Shown here: positions 10,976 through 24,371 of the stretch, piece after piece
How positions within the stretch are numbered: the first letter of the stretch is position 1
Layout of the letters: every line of letters starts with the position of its first letter
Position numbers and translations under genes: made by a program
The notes under the pieces: generated by a model
What the model saw: only the letters and a program-made list of their open reading frames with translations
Told to the model about the DNA's origin: nothing
Databases searched by the model: none
Origin: Sipunculus nudus
Taxonomy: Eukaryota; Annelida; Sipuncula; Golfingiida; Sipunculidae
Reading direction: 5' to 3'
DNA: 64,000 nucleotides
Assembly (NCBI GenBank): GCA_026874595.1
Contig: CM049315.1
Location: 19,987,664-20,051,663, forward strand

Positions 10976-12763
10976 ATCTTGCCCCAAAGCAGAGAAAAAG
11001 CCACTGTATAATTAATCACAAAGCACTAACGAGGTAAACGCACACATAATAAGAACGCACATGGACAAATTTGAGTAGGATAAACTCTCTTACATACCGA
11101 GGACTAGGATACGAACATGCAACAGAATTATTCCCCAGAGGGCTAGCATGACAAACTCCCTTAAATCCATCACACGAGGGCCTTTACCGCGTTCCTGCAT
11201 GGGACGTAATCATCAAAATATCGGCCCAATCACAGGTAAAGTAACCTAGTATGGTATTTCACTTTTAAGGGTTATTGATGCGATATTCAGCGCCGTTTCA
11301 GGATCAGAATTTGTATTTATGAGCTTTGTCCGAATCACTTGCATATAGCCGTGAGTGGAGATACACATTTCAATTAGCGCTAGTCTCTGGCTTTCAGTTG
11401 CCATATAGGTAACACAAGGATCTAGTGACCAACAATGTTTCATTAAACATCAGAGGTAATGTGATATCAGGTGAGATGGTTGTAGTGTATCAGCTACCTT
11501 ATACGAGGTATGACTAGGTGCTCTGTGGCCTTTACTGGGTATAATGTTGTAAGGAGTACCCATATGTACCGATATGTACCCATTTCATTATTCAGGTCTT
11601 TGTATCTTCAAATCCTGTGGCTAATATATGGAGATTTTAGGAGGCAGTTAGACCTATCGCACCTTCAAACTTGTCCAGACATTTAGGTTTAATATTCTCA
11701 TACATACTTAAAGTTAACAGGGTAGTATCTAGCTTTCCTTAAAAAGCTCCTTGCCAGAAATTATGGGTTTAATATACTCAGACATGTGCAGGCGTAGGTA
11801 GTGTATCTAACTAGGTGCTCTTAAAATGTAAAACTTTCGTTTTGGTAGCGCAAAACTTCCCATTAGAATATCATTGAAGGTTCATCTTATTGTTTCTTTT
11901 CATAGGAATCGAATCGTTGCAAAAATGTTTTGTGGGAAATGCACAAGTATCTGAAAGTATATTTTGCTTCATCCAGACAAATAGAAAGGAAAAGTCTTGC
12001 AAAACAACTATCCAAAAATGCAGATTTTCAGACTGATAACAATAAGGAATTAAAAAAAACGAGATTTTGAACCCAGATTAGAACCAGATCAAGAAAATAT
12101 TACGTGATACAGTAACATATCCCGTCAGTTTGAAAAAAAATAGATAAATAAAGAGAAAGAACATTACCGTGTACCGGTATCAAAGAAAACACCGGATAAT
12201 CGTATTTCTGAATGATAAAAGGGAAAAAATCCTACAAGTTGTCGGATTCCCTTTCGTGTATGTTGTTCTTTTTGCTAACCAGCCATCCATGCTTACCGGA
12301 CCCGAACGAAGCACACGGTATTTACCAACGATGCGTGTACTCCTGGGAAAAGCCTGTCGCCGTTCACCGGGGATCCACAAACACTATCATTTAGTCACAG
12401 AGTTTTATAAAGTGAAAACATACAAGGTAACTTATATGTTTACAATTCTTGACCTTCATTCCCCCTAACACCAGACTGATTTATTTTTCCCCTAGGACCA
12501 GTAAGGGAATTACTGGTTGAGCGTTAGTGATTTAAGGCAAAAACAAAATAGCTTTATTGAAAAGCTGAACACAAAGCTCTGTGATGTGCTGTATGCCGAG
12601 AAAAGGGGAGCTTGATGAATTACAGTGCTGAAAAAGCATGCCAGGTTTCAAGGACAACTCTTCCACTCACGAGTATGATCGATCGTAGAAAGAGACCCAG
12701 TCTATTGGAGAAAATAAGCTGATCAGTATCAGGCTGTACCATTAGATAAGAACATAATCTTAC

Positions 12764-12831
12764 CATGTTTGTTTCCGATATGTCGTCAAGACTGTTCACG
12801 AAAATACTGAGTCGAATAACCGTCGGTGCCC
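12764..12831 (-). CDS. Cys-loop chloride channel, '68-bp exon' (first beta strand of ligand-binding domain)
   Basis: This internal exon reads from 12831 down to 12764. It encodes GAPTVIRLSIFVNSLDD then ISETNM, the first beta strand of the ligand-binding domain in glycine, GABA-A and glutamate-gated chloride channels, where the family has a pattern like PV-V-V-ISE-M. It is flanked by an acceptor (TTTTAG) and a strong donor (ATG|GTAAGA). The length is exactly 68 bp, entered in phase 1 and left in phase 0, the classical size and phase of exon 3 in GABA-A/glycine receptor genes. The first two bases complete a codon begun in an upstream exon that I could not find. The next exon continues in frame after a 4256-bp intron. 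The protein would sit in the plasma membrane of neurons or muscle with this part outside the cell. Family assignment is strong; the exact subtype is not determinable. Confidence 0.92.
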
Positions 12832-13114
12832 CTAAAACATTCAAACATTTTGTTAGTAAAATCAAACGATGAAATTGCCTATTTGATATCCGAATATCAA
12901 TTTTGGCTGTTCCATATGACTTGCTAGTATTAGACTGTGAACAGAGAGTTCCTCCTGAACACAACAAGTTGTTTGCTACTAAATTTCATATGTGATACCA
13001 AGATTTCAACATCGTTAAAGGTGAACCCAATATGAATACACGCTCAGAATTCATATCCTTGTCAGCTCTCTAATACTGAAATAGTTACTGCTAGTGTTTT
13101 AAGTAAAGCATGAA

Positions 13115-13175
13115 GGCCCGTTCACACCAAAAGCTGCGCCGCGCTGCGCTGAGCTGCGGAAAAAGTTGAGTACAT
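13115..13175. mobile_element. Truncated GCGC-rich MITE end
   Basis: GGCCCGTTCACACCAAAAGC followed by a GCGCCGCGCTGCGCTGAGC run matches the ends of the small element at 18505-18675, but only one end is present. It abuts the left arm of the large inverted repeat. Confidence 0.55.
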
Positions 13176-13177
13176 AC

Positions 13178-14440
13178 AATTACACTTAGTCCATGGGCTA
13201 GTAGGGGTCACCGTGCACCCCCTCTGGGATTTTATGACATAGGTATTTTTAGATCCCCAAGTATGTCCAATTAATGAATTAAGATGTTAACATTGATTAT
13301 TTGGGATACGCTACCCTTTTAGGCCTTTTAAAGATAACCGCGTCTTTACGCACGGCACCCGCGGACAGGCAGCCTTGATAAGGGGTAGAGGTATGTAAAT
13401 GTTTATAGCCCGCTTAATATTTGACATATTCACTTCAAATAAACTGCATTGTGTTCGAAAATAGTGATGAAAAAGTCACTGATAACAATAATCATATAAA
13501 GTATTATGTGTTTTTGTTGATTAAGCAATTAATTACTATACATATAAAATATCAAAAAAGAAAATTGACTTTAACAGTTTTTTCTTTAATTTTTCCAAAC
13601 AGTAGATAATTTCGAGATGATGTTGCATTTCCGAATTTCTAGTGCATAAATACATTAGCTCCTGACATCCTTACAAATTCTGTTGATAAAATTATGAATA
13701 TTTGACCATATACACCAGTAATGAATGACCCATTGTTAATTCTATTTAATGGTATCCCTTGTTTATAAGACGGATGTGGTCATCCATGTTCCTCTCCAGA
13801 TGCATTGATTTTCACTTTGATGCTTCTTTGATACTATGAACTGTTATTTGTCTGAATCTGAAGGTTGTTATATGTTTTAAAAGTAATGGAAACCGTTTCT
13901 TGAGCAATTTCTTTACATATAATAATTTAACCAATATTATCATTTATAGGCCATAATATAAGAAGGGTCACCGTGCAGCCCCTCTGGGTTTTTATGACAT
14001 AGGTATTTTAAGATCACCAAATATGTCTAGTTAATGAATTATTATGAATTATTTTGGGATACACCATCCTTTTAAGCCATTTAAAGACAACCGCGTCATT
14101 ACGCATGCACCCACGCGAATATTTAATTTAACAGCTTTTTCATAATTTTTAACCAACAATAGTTTTGTTCGAGATGATGTTGAAATTTCTGAATTGTTAA
14201 GTGTATGAATACATTACTCATTAGTTCTTGACACTTTAACAGATACTTTTTTTTATAAAAATATGAATATTTAGCGATATACAATTCAGTGAATGATCCG
14301 TCCATGCTATAGTACCCTTTGTATATTAGATGAATATGATGTCCCATGTTCCTGTCGAGATGTACATGATTTTCATTGTGATGCTTCCCCCATACTATAA
14401 ATAGTTATATTCCTAAGCCTGAATGTGTTTATTGGCATTA
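13178..14440 (+). repeat. Left arm of a long inverted repeat (two ~770-bp units)
   Basis: The arm begins TTAGTCCATGGGCTAG, then GGTCACCGTGCA. It contains a complete unit (about 13195-13965) and a partial second unit in the same direction (about 13966-14440), both starting with the GGTCACCGTGCA / CCCCTCTGGG / TTTTATGACATAGG block. The reverse complement of the whole arrangement appears at 17228-18500. Open frames inside are short and broken. Confidence 0.85.
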
Positions 14441-17227
14441 ATAATCACAAGAGCCCTCTCTGGATCAATATAAAAACACAATAATAATCACAATAATAAT
14501 TATATGAATTTTCTTATAGAAAATCAATCCGTTATGCTAATCTATCTGAAATATTGTGATGAATTTTTCTACAAAAATTGAAGACCAAATATTAATGATT
14601 CAGTCATGTTAAAAGGAGAAAGAACAGCAAAGCATGTGCAACAGTTTCAATTATTATACAAAATTAATAATAACGGCGTATACAGCTTAATAACATTATT
14701 TATTGTTGCTTGATTTTTTATGTCTTTATTTATTTTATTTTCTTAATTTTGTTACAATTATATTATGACTGAGTCATTAGTTGCCTTTTTATATTATAAT
14801 GCCTTACCATGTCGCTTTCAGATTTTCTTGCAAGGTAACGTACTTGAAAGTTTAAATTGTTATCAAATCGTAGATTCTATTATATATAAATATATATTGA
14901 TTAATCAGAGTGAATACATAATGATTTCTGTTCAATGCGACCGTAAGTAATGGAAGGACATGGTATAGGTGTACATGCATTAACAGTGGAGCGGAGGTGT
15001 CACAGTAACAGTATTAGTAAAGGGAGGGGATCATATCTGTGCTTTTAATTGGGAAGAATCTAATACATACGTATGATTTCTGATTGTAAAAATTACGAAA
15101 ATCTACGGAGTAAACAGAGAGAAGCTGTGGGTTCTAAACAGAAATGGACAAAGCCTGTGGCCTTTTCCCGGACACAGTATAAAGCCACCAATACCATTGA
15201 GATTTCTATTAAATATACAATTTCTGACGACGGCATCCAAGTGTAGTATATATTTTTGTCCTATATATTTGATTTTATTTCGGTTCAACTCAGCTTCTGT
15301 AAAACTGTGTTGTAGTCATGGATATCATATTGCCTTTGAAGATAGATTAAGAAAAATCGGTCATTCGCGTTTATACTCAAGACAGACTTTAAGGCCTATA
15401 ACATAAGGAAGATGGAACACGAATGGCGGAGTTGTCATTGGAATCAAATTAAAATGCCTGCTAACAATTTGGTAAAATATCCTTATCCTTAAAAGTACAA
15501 ATAAGCGTGAGCATGAGACAAATTCATTTCGATTAATTAATCATGTACACCTGCTTTCCAGTCCTATGCTGGTCCTCAAAATACGTGTTTTTATGAAGGA
15601 TCAATAAGATTTCAGTCCTTATTGCAGGAATTATAAAAAAATCGACCACCATGTATTTTTTTCGTCACGTTAATGAAAAAATGGACCCCTTATTTCTCCG
15701 GGAGAGGTCGAGGTTATGGAACTCCTAATCTAAAATTCAATGCTCAATCATTCAAGGCTATGTATACAAGCAGGAAGCCTAACATTTTTAAAGCATTCCA
15801 TTCGACTGTCAGGAGACATTGTTGAGAATCCGCTTACTAGCTTACGGTGGAGTTTAATATCTCAGCTCGATCCATGTACCAGAATCGAGGTGTCACAGTG
15901 GCTTTCCATGATATTAAATGTATTTATCATTAGAGAATCACCATATTTTACTTGAATGACGTTTATTCACAAGTGGTTATTCATCATCTTCATCGTGACA
16001 AGCCCAGTATATGTTTTTTTTTATGTTCGCCAGGAATATACACCGGTAACCGTGATCAACAAAATATGATTCTGTTTGAAGGAATATTCGGTATTAAGAG
16101 AAAATATTTTTGTTCTAAGAGTGCAAATTTCTGAATTTGGAGAGAGTTTATCCCACCCGCATATACAGTTTTGACTCATTTAGCCGCGTATGTTCTGGTT
16201 ATCTGAGCTCAACTGTGACGCAAGCATCCAGTTGGTGAAACGTGAACCATTACTCTCAGCTTAAATTAATATAGTTCCTTGGTTCACGGACCACACATCA
16301 TATTTTTACCAGGACCCATCACTGGTGATCCTTGTCATTGGAAGAGATATGCGTGTTATTTTCAGTGCTATTTATATACACTTTATAGGAATTGATACAC
16401 AAAATCAGTAAACGTATAGACAACGTGCAATAAAGACAGACGCTTCAATATTAGGTATTACACAATGTACATTACCCTATTTTGAAATTGGCCAACGGTG
16501 ATACAATATGACAGAAAGGATGTACAAGGTACTGAACTTTTACAATATTAATCCACAGAAAAATAAAACTTAGGACCCCAAGGCAAGAGATGGTCACCAG
16601 GAAATATTCAGGCCACCTTTGATATATGCATTACAGAAAAGCAGCAAACTTACTTCCACCACATAATCTAACAGATATATTTACTTATTCTTATAAATTA
16701 AAAATCAAATGTCTCCTTCTGGGAACACGACTGGGAAAGTGTTGCTTGGGAATATGGTCCCCGGTCATACTTTTTGGTCATACTATGTATGTAATAACAA
16801 CAACATAAATAAAAATAACTATACAAACGGACAAGAGAACGTAAACTAATATAAAATAAGACAATAAAGCAGTAGAAGATAGATAAATAATTATGCATGA
16901 TAATTGAAACTTGCCTAAAAATTGTCGTGGACATTTTTCCTTATTACTTACTTTACAGACCTGGTGCACTGGGCCTACACTTTTTAGAAATCCCAAAGTA
17001 ATTGAATTATCTGGTTATAAAGGACAAATAAAGAGTTTACTAGTGTATATACCCTTAGTTTCAAAACAATGACTATTTCTTGTATTAGGGAAGCGTCAGG
17101 CTGAGGTACATCAAGAGAGGAACACAGAACACCTCGTATACATGTTATAAAAAGGGTGATCAAAACAGAATAACAGTATTACATTCATTAATGTCTACAT
17201 AATTTTATTTTTGTTTTTTGTTTTCGG
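14441..17227. other. Spacer between the inverted-repeat arms
   Basis: About 2.8 kb of AT-rich sequence without a recognisable transposase, other gene or repeat. It would be the interior of the structure if the two arms belong to one element. Confidence 0.5.
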
Positions 17228-17557
17228 GATTGACAAGGGCTAATATATTCATAATCTAGAACTTCAGAAATGTCAAAATGTTTTGTAAAATCATTAACAG
17301 CGAAAAGTTGAAAAAAAAAGAAAAAAAAAATTCTTCAGGATGTTTTATTAATATCATAATTAATTGCTTCATCGTCAAAACGCGTAAAAAATATATATGA
17401 TTATTTCTATCAGTGACTTTTTCCAACTGTTTGCAAATACAATACAGTTTATTTGTAGTAAATATGTCAAATATTAAGTGAGCTATCGGCATTTACATAC
17501 CCCTACCCCCTTATCAAGGCTACCTGTCCGCGGTTGTTGTGCGTAATGACACGGTTT

Positions 17558-17603
<46 letters not shown>

Positions 17604-18500
17604 CCATTAAAGGGTAATGCATCCTAAAATAATCACTTTTAACATCTTAATTCTTTAATTGGACATATTTGGGGATCTTAAACTTCCTATATCATAAAAT
17701 TCCAGAAGGGGTGCACAGTGACCCTTCCTATATTATGGCCTAAATATGATTTTTTTGGTAAAATTATTATATGTAAAAATTCTCAAGAAAGATTTTCCAT
17801 TATTTCTTAAACCAATAAAAACCTTCAGATTCAGACAAATAAAAGTTCATAGTATCAAGGAAGCATCACAGTGAAAATCAATGCATCTGGAGAGGAACAT
17901 GGAACACCACATCCGTTTTATGAACAAGGGATACCATTAAATAGAATTAACAATGGGTCATTCATTACAGGTGTATATGGTCAAATATTCATAATTTTAT
18001 CAACAGAATTTGTAGGGATGTCAGGAGCTAATGTATTTATGCACTAGAAATTCGGAAATGCAAAATCATCTCGAAAGTCATCTACTGTTTGGAAAAATTT
18101 AAGAAAAATCTGTAAAATAAAATTTTCTTTTTTGATATTTTATATGTATAGTAATTAATTGCTTAATCAACAAAAACACATAATACTTTATATGATAATT
18201 GTTGTCAGTGACTTTTTCCTCACTATTTGGGAACACAATCAGTTTATTTGAAGTGAATATGTCAAATATTAAGCGAGCTATAAGCATTTACATACCCCTA
18301 CCCCTTTTCAAGGCTACCTGTCCGCGGATGCCGTGCGTGAAGGCGCGGTTGTCTTTAAAAGGCGTAAAAGGGTAGCGTATCCCACAATAATCAATGTTAA
18401 CATCTTAATTCATTAATTGGACATACTTGGGGATCTAAAAATACCTATGTAATAAAATCCCAGAAGGGGTGCACGGTGACCCTCCTAGCCCAGGGACTAA
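17228..18500 (-). repeat. Right arm of the long inverted repeat
   Basis: This is the reverse complement of 13178-14440. The outermost block reads CAGAAGGGGTGCACGGTGAC at 18460-18480, and a second, inner unit carries CAGAAGGGGTGCACAGTGAC near 17703-17722. It carries a (CT)n microsatellite at 17561-17599 that is absent from the left arm, so the arms have diverged since duplication. Confidence 0.85.
17561..17599. repeat. (CT)n microsatellite
   Basis: About 19 CT dinucleotides inside the right inverted-repeat arm. Confidence 0.95.
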
Positions 18501-18504
18501 CTGG

Positions 18505-18675
18505 GGTGTCCACACCAAACGCAAAGCAACGCTGACGCAAAGTTCAACTTTCTCCCTTTTTGCAGCGCCGCAAAAATGCCTTGCCATTTATTCAGTATAT
18601 AGAGTATTTTCAGCTCCGTGCAGCGCAGCGCGGCGCGGCGCCGCAGCACAGAGCAGCGTTCGGTGTGGCCAGGCC
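18505..18675. mobile_element. Small GCGC-rich MITE
   Basis: About 170 bp with inverted ends: left CCACACCAAACGCAAAGC; right, read inward, GGCCTGGCCACACCGAACGC. The GC-rich inner sequence (CAGCGCAGCGCGGCGCGGCG) matches the fragment at 13115. No coding capacity. The target duplication is not clear. Confidence 0.6.
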
Positions 18676-18880
18676 TTTGAGTTATTGCATCATAACTGCT
18701 ACCGCTGGAATTCGAATATACATTAATTCACAGGCGTGACTCAAGTCATCATTAGGAATGTTAAATACCTATCCAGGATAATATGAAAAGTTAATACGGC
18801 TTAATTTTCCTTAGGATCATGTCAGGGAATATTTCATGTGATGTCACGATTTAGATAAGAAGCAAAACCGATTAATGTCA

Positions 18881-18884
18881 TATA

Positions 18885-18949
<65 letters not shown>
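18881..18949. repeat. (AT)n microsatellite
   Basis: About 69 bp of nearly uninterrupted AT dinucleotides. Confidence 0.95.
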
Positions 18950-18951
<2 letters not shown>

Positions 18952-21900
18952 AAATATAGGGCGAATATAGCGGATTACCTACCTCCATTGAAGTTTGGCG
19001 GGACTCTTTTATCATAATTAGAAAGAATTCTTTTCAGATAGATGGATCTGCAAAATAAAAGACAGCTTTAAAAATGCTTTATCATAATTATTGAATAGGC
19101 CAAGCAGCCACAAAACTTATCTTCACAACTAGTGTTTGTGTTGGAACAAATATTCACATATTAAACATAACATAAGCTTTGTGATAATTAACCATCTTTA
19201 TAAATACCTTTTACCTTTTCTTTGGAGATAATAAAACGCGGGATATTTCATCGAGAATAAATTTCCAAAATACAACCATAATAATTCAGTAGTTAGTTCC
19301 GGTATCTTTACATAACTGTATTAAGTATAAGTATCTCATTAAAAAATGAATTTGTTAAAATAAAAAAAAGGTTAACACTTCTAAAAGAATAAACCCTGGG
19401 TGAATTCTGGCGATAAAATTATGCAGCAGCTGACTCTCCGGAAAGTTAATTGTGAACCTTAAATAGCTTTATTAACAGTGCTAGAACACTACAGTCGGAC
19501 AGAAAACATCCAGAGAAAAATACATCAGTCAGATTTCCAATCAGATTTGCAAATTACGTTAAACCATTTAAACGACAGACAACCTAGCATGGCAAAGTTG
19601 CAATGCAAGACTGGAGATCCACTTTTCCCGTTCGATACGTCTACTTGGAAGAAGATGAGCAGATGAAGGGCCGCACTTAAGATTACTAATGGCAGGTGCA
19701 ACGTCTCCAATTGATCGAAATGACAGAATAATTTGAGGGGGACGAGATTTGAGAGGTACAGCGTGCTTCAATTAATGACTCCGCCCTGAAGTTCAATTGG
19801 CCATTGGTTAGTGTGAATGACTGATGATCCATTGCTGTCAGTATAAAGGGGAGTATTATCAACTTGTGAAAGGTAACTGAAAAAACTCGCATCTACTGAA
19901 ACAAACATTCTTTTACTCAACTATCTATTTTGGAAAGTAACATTTCTTTCATATACCTTTGGACCATTTCTTGTAAAGGTAGCTAAATGTTATTAAAGAA
20001 AGACAAATGTGACTGCAAAGTCTTTGAAACAAACCCTGTGGGTAATTAAGCGATGCTCCAGTTCTGGATTACCTTTGCATAGAAGTACTGTCATGCCGTA
20101 TGCTGACTGAACATCTCTCATTAATCTCAAAAGATTGCTGTAACATAACATCTTTCAATCCCCAGAGATAAACAAGGCCGCCAAACTATAAAACGCCTAT
20201 CCTAGAGTTTCTAACGGGAAGCTCTCACCATTAACGTTTATTCAAAGCGTTATTCAAATATCTTGGATACACACACACATACACATAATGCACCAAATAA
20301 AATAACCCTATTTTCGCTCCTACGGGGTGTTTAACGTCCTTGAATGTTTCGGCAAGCTGACCATTACAAGTTATATAGAAAATCACAGACTACAGTTTAA
20401 ACCTTTAGAATAAGATCATCTATAATGCATCGTTCTAAAGGGAATGATTCCTTACTTCACCTTCTTCATTTTTCGAAACCTATCAGTGCCAACGCAGTAT
20501 CTGCTATGTTATCCCGGTATATCAAACAGTAGCCAAGCTTTATGATAAATCTATGTTTGTTCCCTTCTCTTCCATAAAATAAAATGACCTATACATGTAT
20601 CAAATACGGCAATATGGCTCTGGAACTATGTTAGGTACTGGAACGATGAAACACATTCCAAAATTCAGTCTAGTATTTGGTTCTGTTTACGACATGCTTC
20701 GTCTCTGCTCGGCTTTCAGATAAAATCCATATTATTAGTCATTACAAAGCGTTGGAATTTGACTTGAAGTAAAGGGGCCGAATTAAGACAATACTGGCAG
20801 GTGTAACGTTTCCCATTGCCTCTAAAAGACAAAGAATATTAGTAGAGACGAGTTTCAGACAGGCGGAGTTCTTGAATTAATTATTCGTGTTCCAGTGCAA
20901 AAGGCCATAAATAAGTCTGACGACCAATTAGTGTCCAGAACAAAGAAAAACACTACTTACTATGGAATACACCGGATAAACTCGGTTAATATCTAAAAGG
21001 AAGCATTGCTTGGAATTCTTTTTTTGAAGATTACTTCTGTGAAAAGTTTCATGAAACACACTTTTAAAGTTTAACTTGATACAGCTAGTGGTTATAAACT
21101 GAACATATACCTGAAATCGATGAATTGTCCAGTAAACCGATTTCTCTGGCGGAAATAACATCCTGGAAACAGTTGATAGACTTATCAGGAGCTCTGCAAT
21201 TGTGAGGTCTAACGTTTGAAGTATTGATATATGATAAACAGGGGTGGATCCATCGGTTGAAGGGGGGGGGGTCTTTTATAATTGTGTTTATAATTGTGCC
21301 AGACAGAGATTAGAAGTGAAATATGAACAATGTTGAGAAAAACATGAATGCAGACTTAAAAATAGATGAAATTTATATCATAATTATCGGAAGGCCAGTT
21401 TCTATTTGACGAATTTACTTTGCATTTTCCTATGTCCAGGTATTTCTATCTTCCCTGATATTCACCGAAGGTCTCTTTGACAAAAACAGACGTTTTGAAA
21501 TGCTAATGATACCTGACAACATAACACATAATCCCCCTCCCCACTGGATTCAGCTCTGATCACATTATAAGGTGATACCCATCTTGATTAGGATGGACGT
21601 TTATATACAGTTTTATTTTGATACAGGCATTCGATAAAGAATTCAAAGATCCTCCTCCTTGATAACTTTCACTGTTACATAGGAAACCAATACCAATTGC
21701 TCTCGAGGCTCAGCGATCTCATTTTCATGTTATGTATCTTGTCGCTCCATCATATTGCTTTGCTAGTAGTCACAATATGTGCTAGATACTGAGCATTCAA
21801 GAGTTTGTCTGGTGCCAACCCAGGCTGGTGATATAATCTTGAAGACACGGGCAGCAAAATGCAGTCTTTTCAGGATGGAGGTGTCAATAGCATTGAGGGT

Positions 21901-23088
21901 CTGAAGACCTGTAGAGCGTGTGATAAACATGGCCGGTCATTTAGGGGGAATCTGAAGAAGATCTGACGGCGTGTAAAAAATCCTAAACAAGTTTGATTAA
22001 CACTGGAAAGAATATCAAAGTGAAACTCGTCATAAGGGAGCGAGAGAACCAGTTTATTCACAGGCTTGGGAAATTATGTATATAAAGACAAGAGAAACGT
22101 TAATCACACTAGCCATGGATCGGTATCATTACTGACGCAGCCAAGGCATGACAGTGTCTGTGACAGCCACTTTTGGTACATTCCACCATTCTCACCATTA
22201 ACGATCCCACGTGGCAGTAATGTGTATTGCACTAAATATGCATGTTCATTTAAAAATCAATTTATCTCACGGCTTGTGTTAATGGCTTAAAAGCCATGGC
22301 TATGTCCCCTGCAGAGACATGAAGATTTTATAATGGCCTAAGCGGTCTATGGCAGTTACATATTTCTATATGGTACGTAAATATGAACATAATTATATAA
22401 ATAACACTGTAAGATTGCCATATACCGACTTATAAATAAACTAAGCCTTTATTTGCTAGGTCCTATTACACCCGAGTTTTTTACCAATGCAGGGTAATCA
22501 AAATACGCTGCTTTTTTCTAAATGTTTCAGATACGATATTACAATGAATGGACAAAGCTAATTGTGAAACCGATTTTCACACCCAATGGGTCTGCTGCAA
22601 ATGGTGCAATGTTTGGCCTATCATTTTAAAACTGATATGTTATTCTTCCATTATCATGATAGTGTATAATGCATTTACTTTGAATTTTTTATTGGAACAG
22701 TGTTTTTTTTTGTCGTAGGAATGTGTTTGTGATTGGAATTTCAAAGCATTGATAACCCGCTTCGTTACGCCTGATTTAGTACTGTCAAATATTTGTGAAC
22801 TGCTTAATTAATGGGTCCCTCAATGATGCACTCATTTAAAAGCCAATTTGTAAATAATTGCGAATGTATATGGTCCTGGCCACTGTTGGATAAAAACGTT
22901 CATCGACAGGAGCTCAGCTCTACTTCGTTCGATGCTATGTTAAAAATGCCAAGTCAATTGTTTAAATTGCAAATCCAGTTGAGATGTGTCTGTTCGTTCG
23001 AAGTTCAGCTGTAATTAAATGTGTAGGGCTCCGAAACATTCATCCACATATCACCCGCTTTACAATTGATACAAAAAACATACTATTG
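18950..23088. other. No gene recognised
   Basis: AT-rich DNA with two diverged related blocks (19655-19810 and 20765-20920, sharing GGCAGGTG-AACGT and a CAATTAAT/GAATTAAT block) and a fragment of the GGGGTGGATCC-type MITE end at 21240. A 55-codon frame at 21930-21763 (minus; MFITRSTGLQTLN...) is open but matches nothing I know. Confidence 0.4.
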
Positions 23089-23710
23089 GATTAGCAGTTG
23101 GATTAGCAGAATCTCGATATATCAAGTCAATAAGGAATAGCAGCATCCAACACGTAAAGTCAATACTAGATTAGCAGCATCTCAATACGTAAATTCAGTA
23201 CTAGATTAGGAGCATCTTAATACGTAAAGTCAGTACTAGATTAGCAGCATCCAACACGTAAAGTCAATACTAGATTTGCAGCATCTCAATACGTAAATTC
23301 AGTACTAGATTAGGAGCATCTCAATACGTAAAGTCAGTACTAGATTAGCAGCATCTCAATACGTAAAGTCAGTACTAGATAAGCAGCATCTCAATACGTA
23401 AAGTCAGTACTAGATTAGCAGCATCTCAATACGTAAAGTCAATACTAGATTAGCAGCATCTCAATACGTAAAGTCAATACTAGATTAGCAGCATCCAATA
23501 CGTAAAGTCCATACTAGATTAGCAGCATCCAATACGTAAAGTCCATACTAGAAAGCAGCATCTCGATACGTAAAGTCAATACTAGATTAATTAGGAGCAT
23601 CTCAATACGTAAAGTCAGTTCTAGATTAGCAGCATCTCAATACTTAAAGTCAATACTAGATTAGCAGCATCTCAATACGTAAAGTCAATACTAGATTAGC
23701 AGCATCTGTA
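23089..23710. repeat. 35-bp minisatellite
   Basis: About 17-18 copies of a 35-bp unit containing ACTAGATTAGCAGCATCTCA followed by ATACGTAAAGTCAGT. Variants have CCAACACG or CCAATACG in place of CTCAATACG and are 1-2 bp shorter. The first copies on the left are the most diverged. Confidence 0.95.
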
Positions 23711-23794
23711 TATGTATAGCTAGTTATGTGATTAAACAGGGATGGTGGTCCGAGTTCATTGCAAACTGTCAGTGTTTTTGAGTTTATTATATAT

Positions 23795-24150
23795 TATAAT
23801 TGTTTTCATTATTATTATTATCGCTGCTACTTCTACTTTGACTTCTCCTTCTAAAGTCATTACGTAATATCATACTTCAACAATTACAGCTGTTATTATG
23901 AATACGACTATTCATATTTGCAAGATTATTATGACTATGATCATTGTTATTATAATGCTTATTATGATTATTGTTATTATTATAATTGTTATTATCATTA
24001 CTGATACTTCAACTATAACATTTATCCAAGTGTTATTTTACTACAACTACTGCTATCTCAGCATGAATTCGGACAGGAATAACATGATTATCGTTAGAGC
24101 CATCACAATAATATATGATTATTTTTACTATTATTAATATTATTATTAAT
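23795..24150. repeat. Degenerate ATT/TTA trinucleotide-rich tract
   Basis: Long runs of ATTATT, interrupted by GTTATT and CATTAC words. The apparent 79-codon frame of I/M/T/Y residues here is low complexity and not a gene. Confidence 0.7.
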
Positions 24151-24357
24151 TTGATCAGTGATAGTTAACTAGGTGATAGATATTTGATAGCCCCTTCAGA
24201 CACGATTCCTCTCGGGCCAGGTCTCCGTGAGAGGGTACCCTTTTAAATGAAATCAATTAGTTTGGAAACGGAGCCATTATTAAGCGCCGAGATTAAAGTA
24301 GAACCTTAAGACCTCTCTATTGTCGTTCGCGAACATTGACCTTAAAGTCCCATCAAC

Positions 24358-24371
24358 GTAGCCATGGCAAC
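24358..24371. promoter_or_regulatory. RFX-type X-box palindrome
   Basis: GTAGCCATGGCAAC fits the RFX consensus GT-N-R-CC, two bases, GG-Y-AAC. RFX factors drive ciliary genes in animals. No adjacent gene was recognised, so function is unproven. Confidence 0.3.

Noticed and set aside
12169-12468. Three overlapping open frames inside intron 3
   Set aside because: They are open on both strands over a locally GC-rich patch, with no homologue recognised and no matching donor and acceptor pair.
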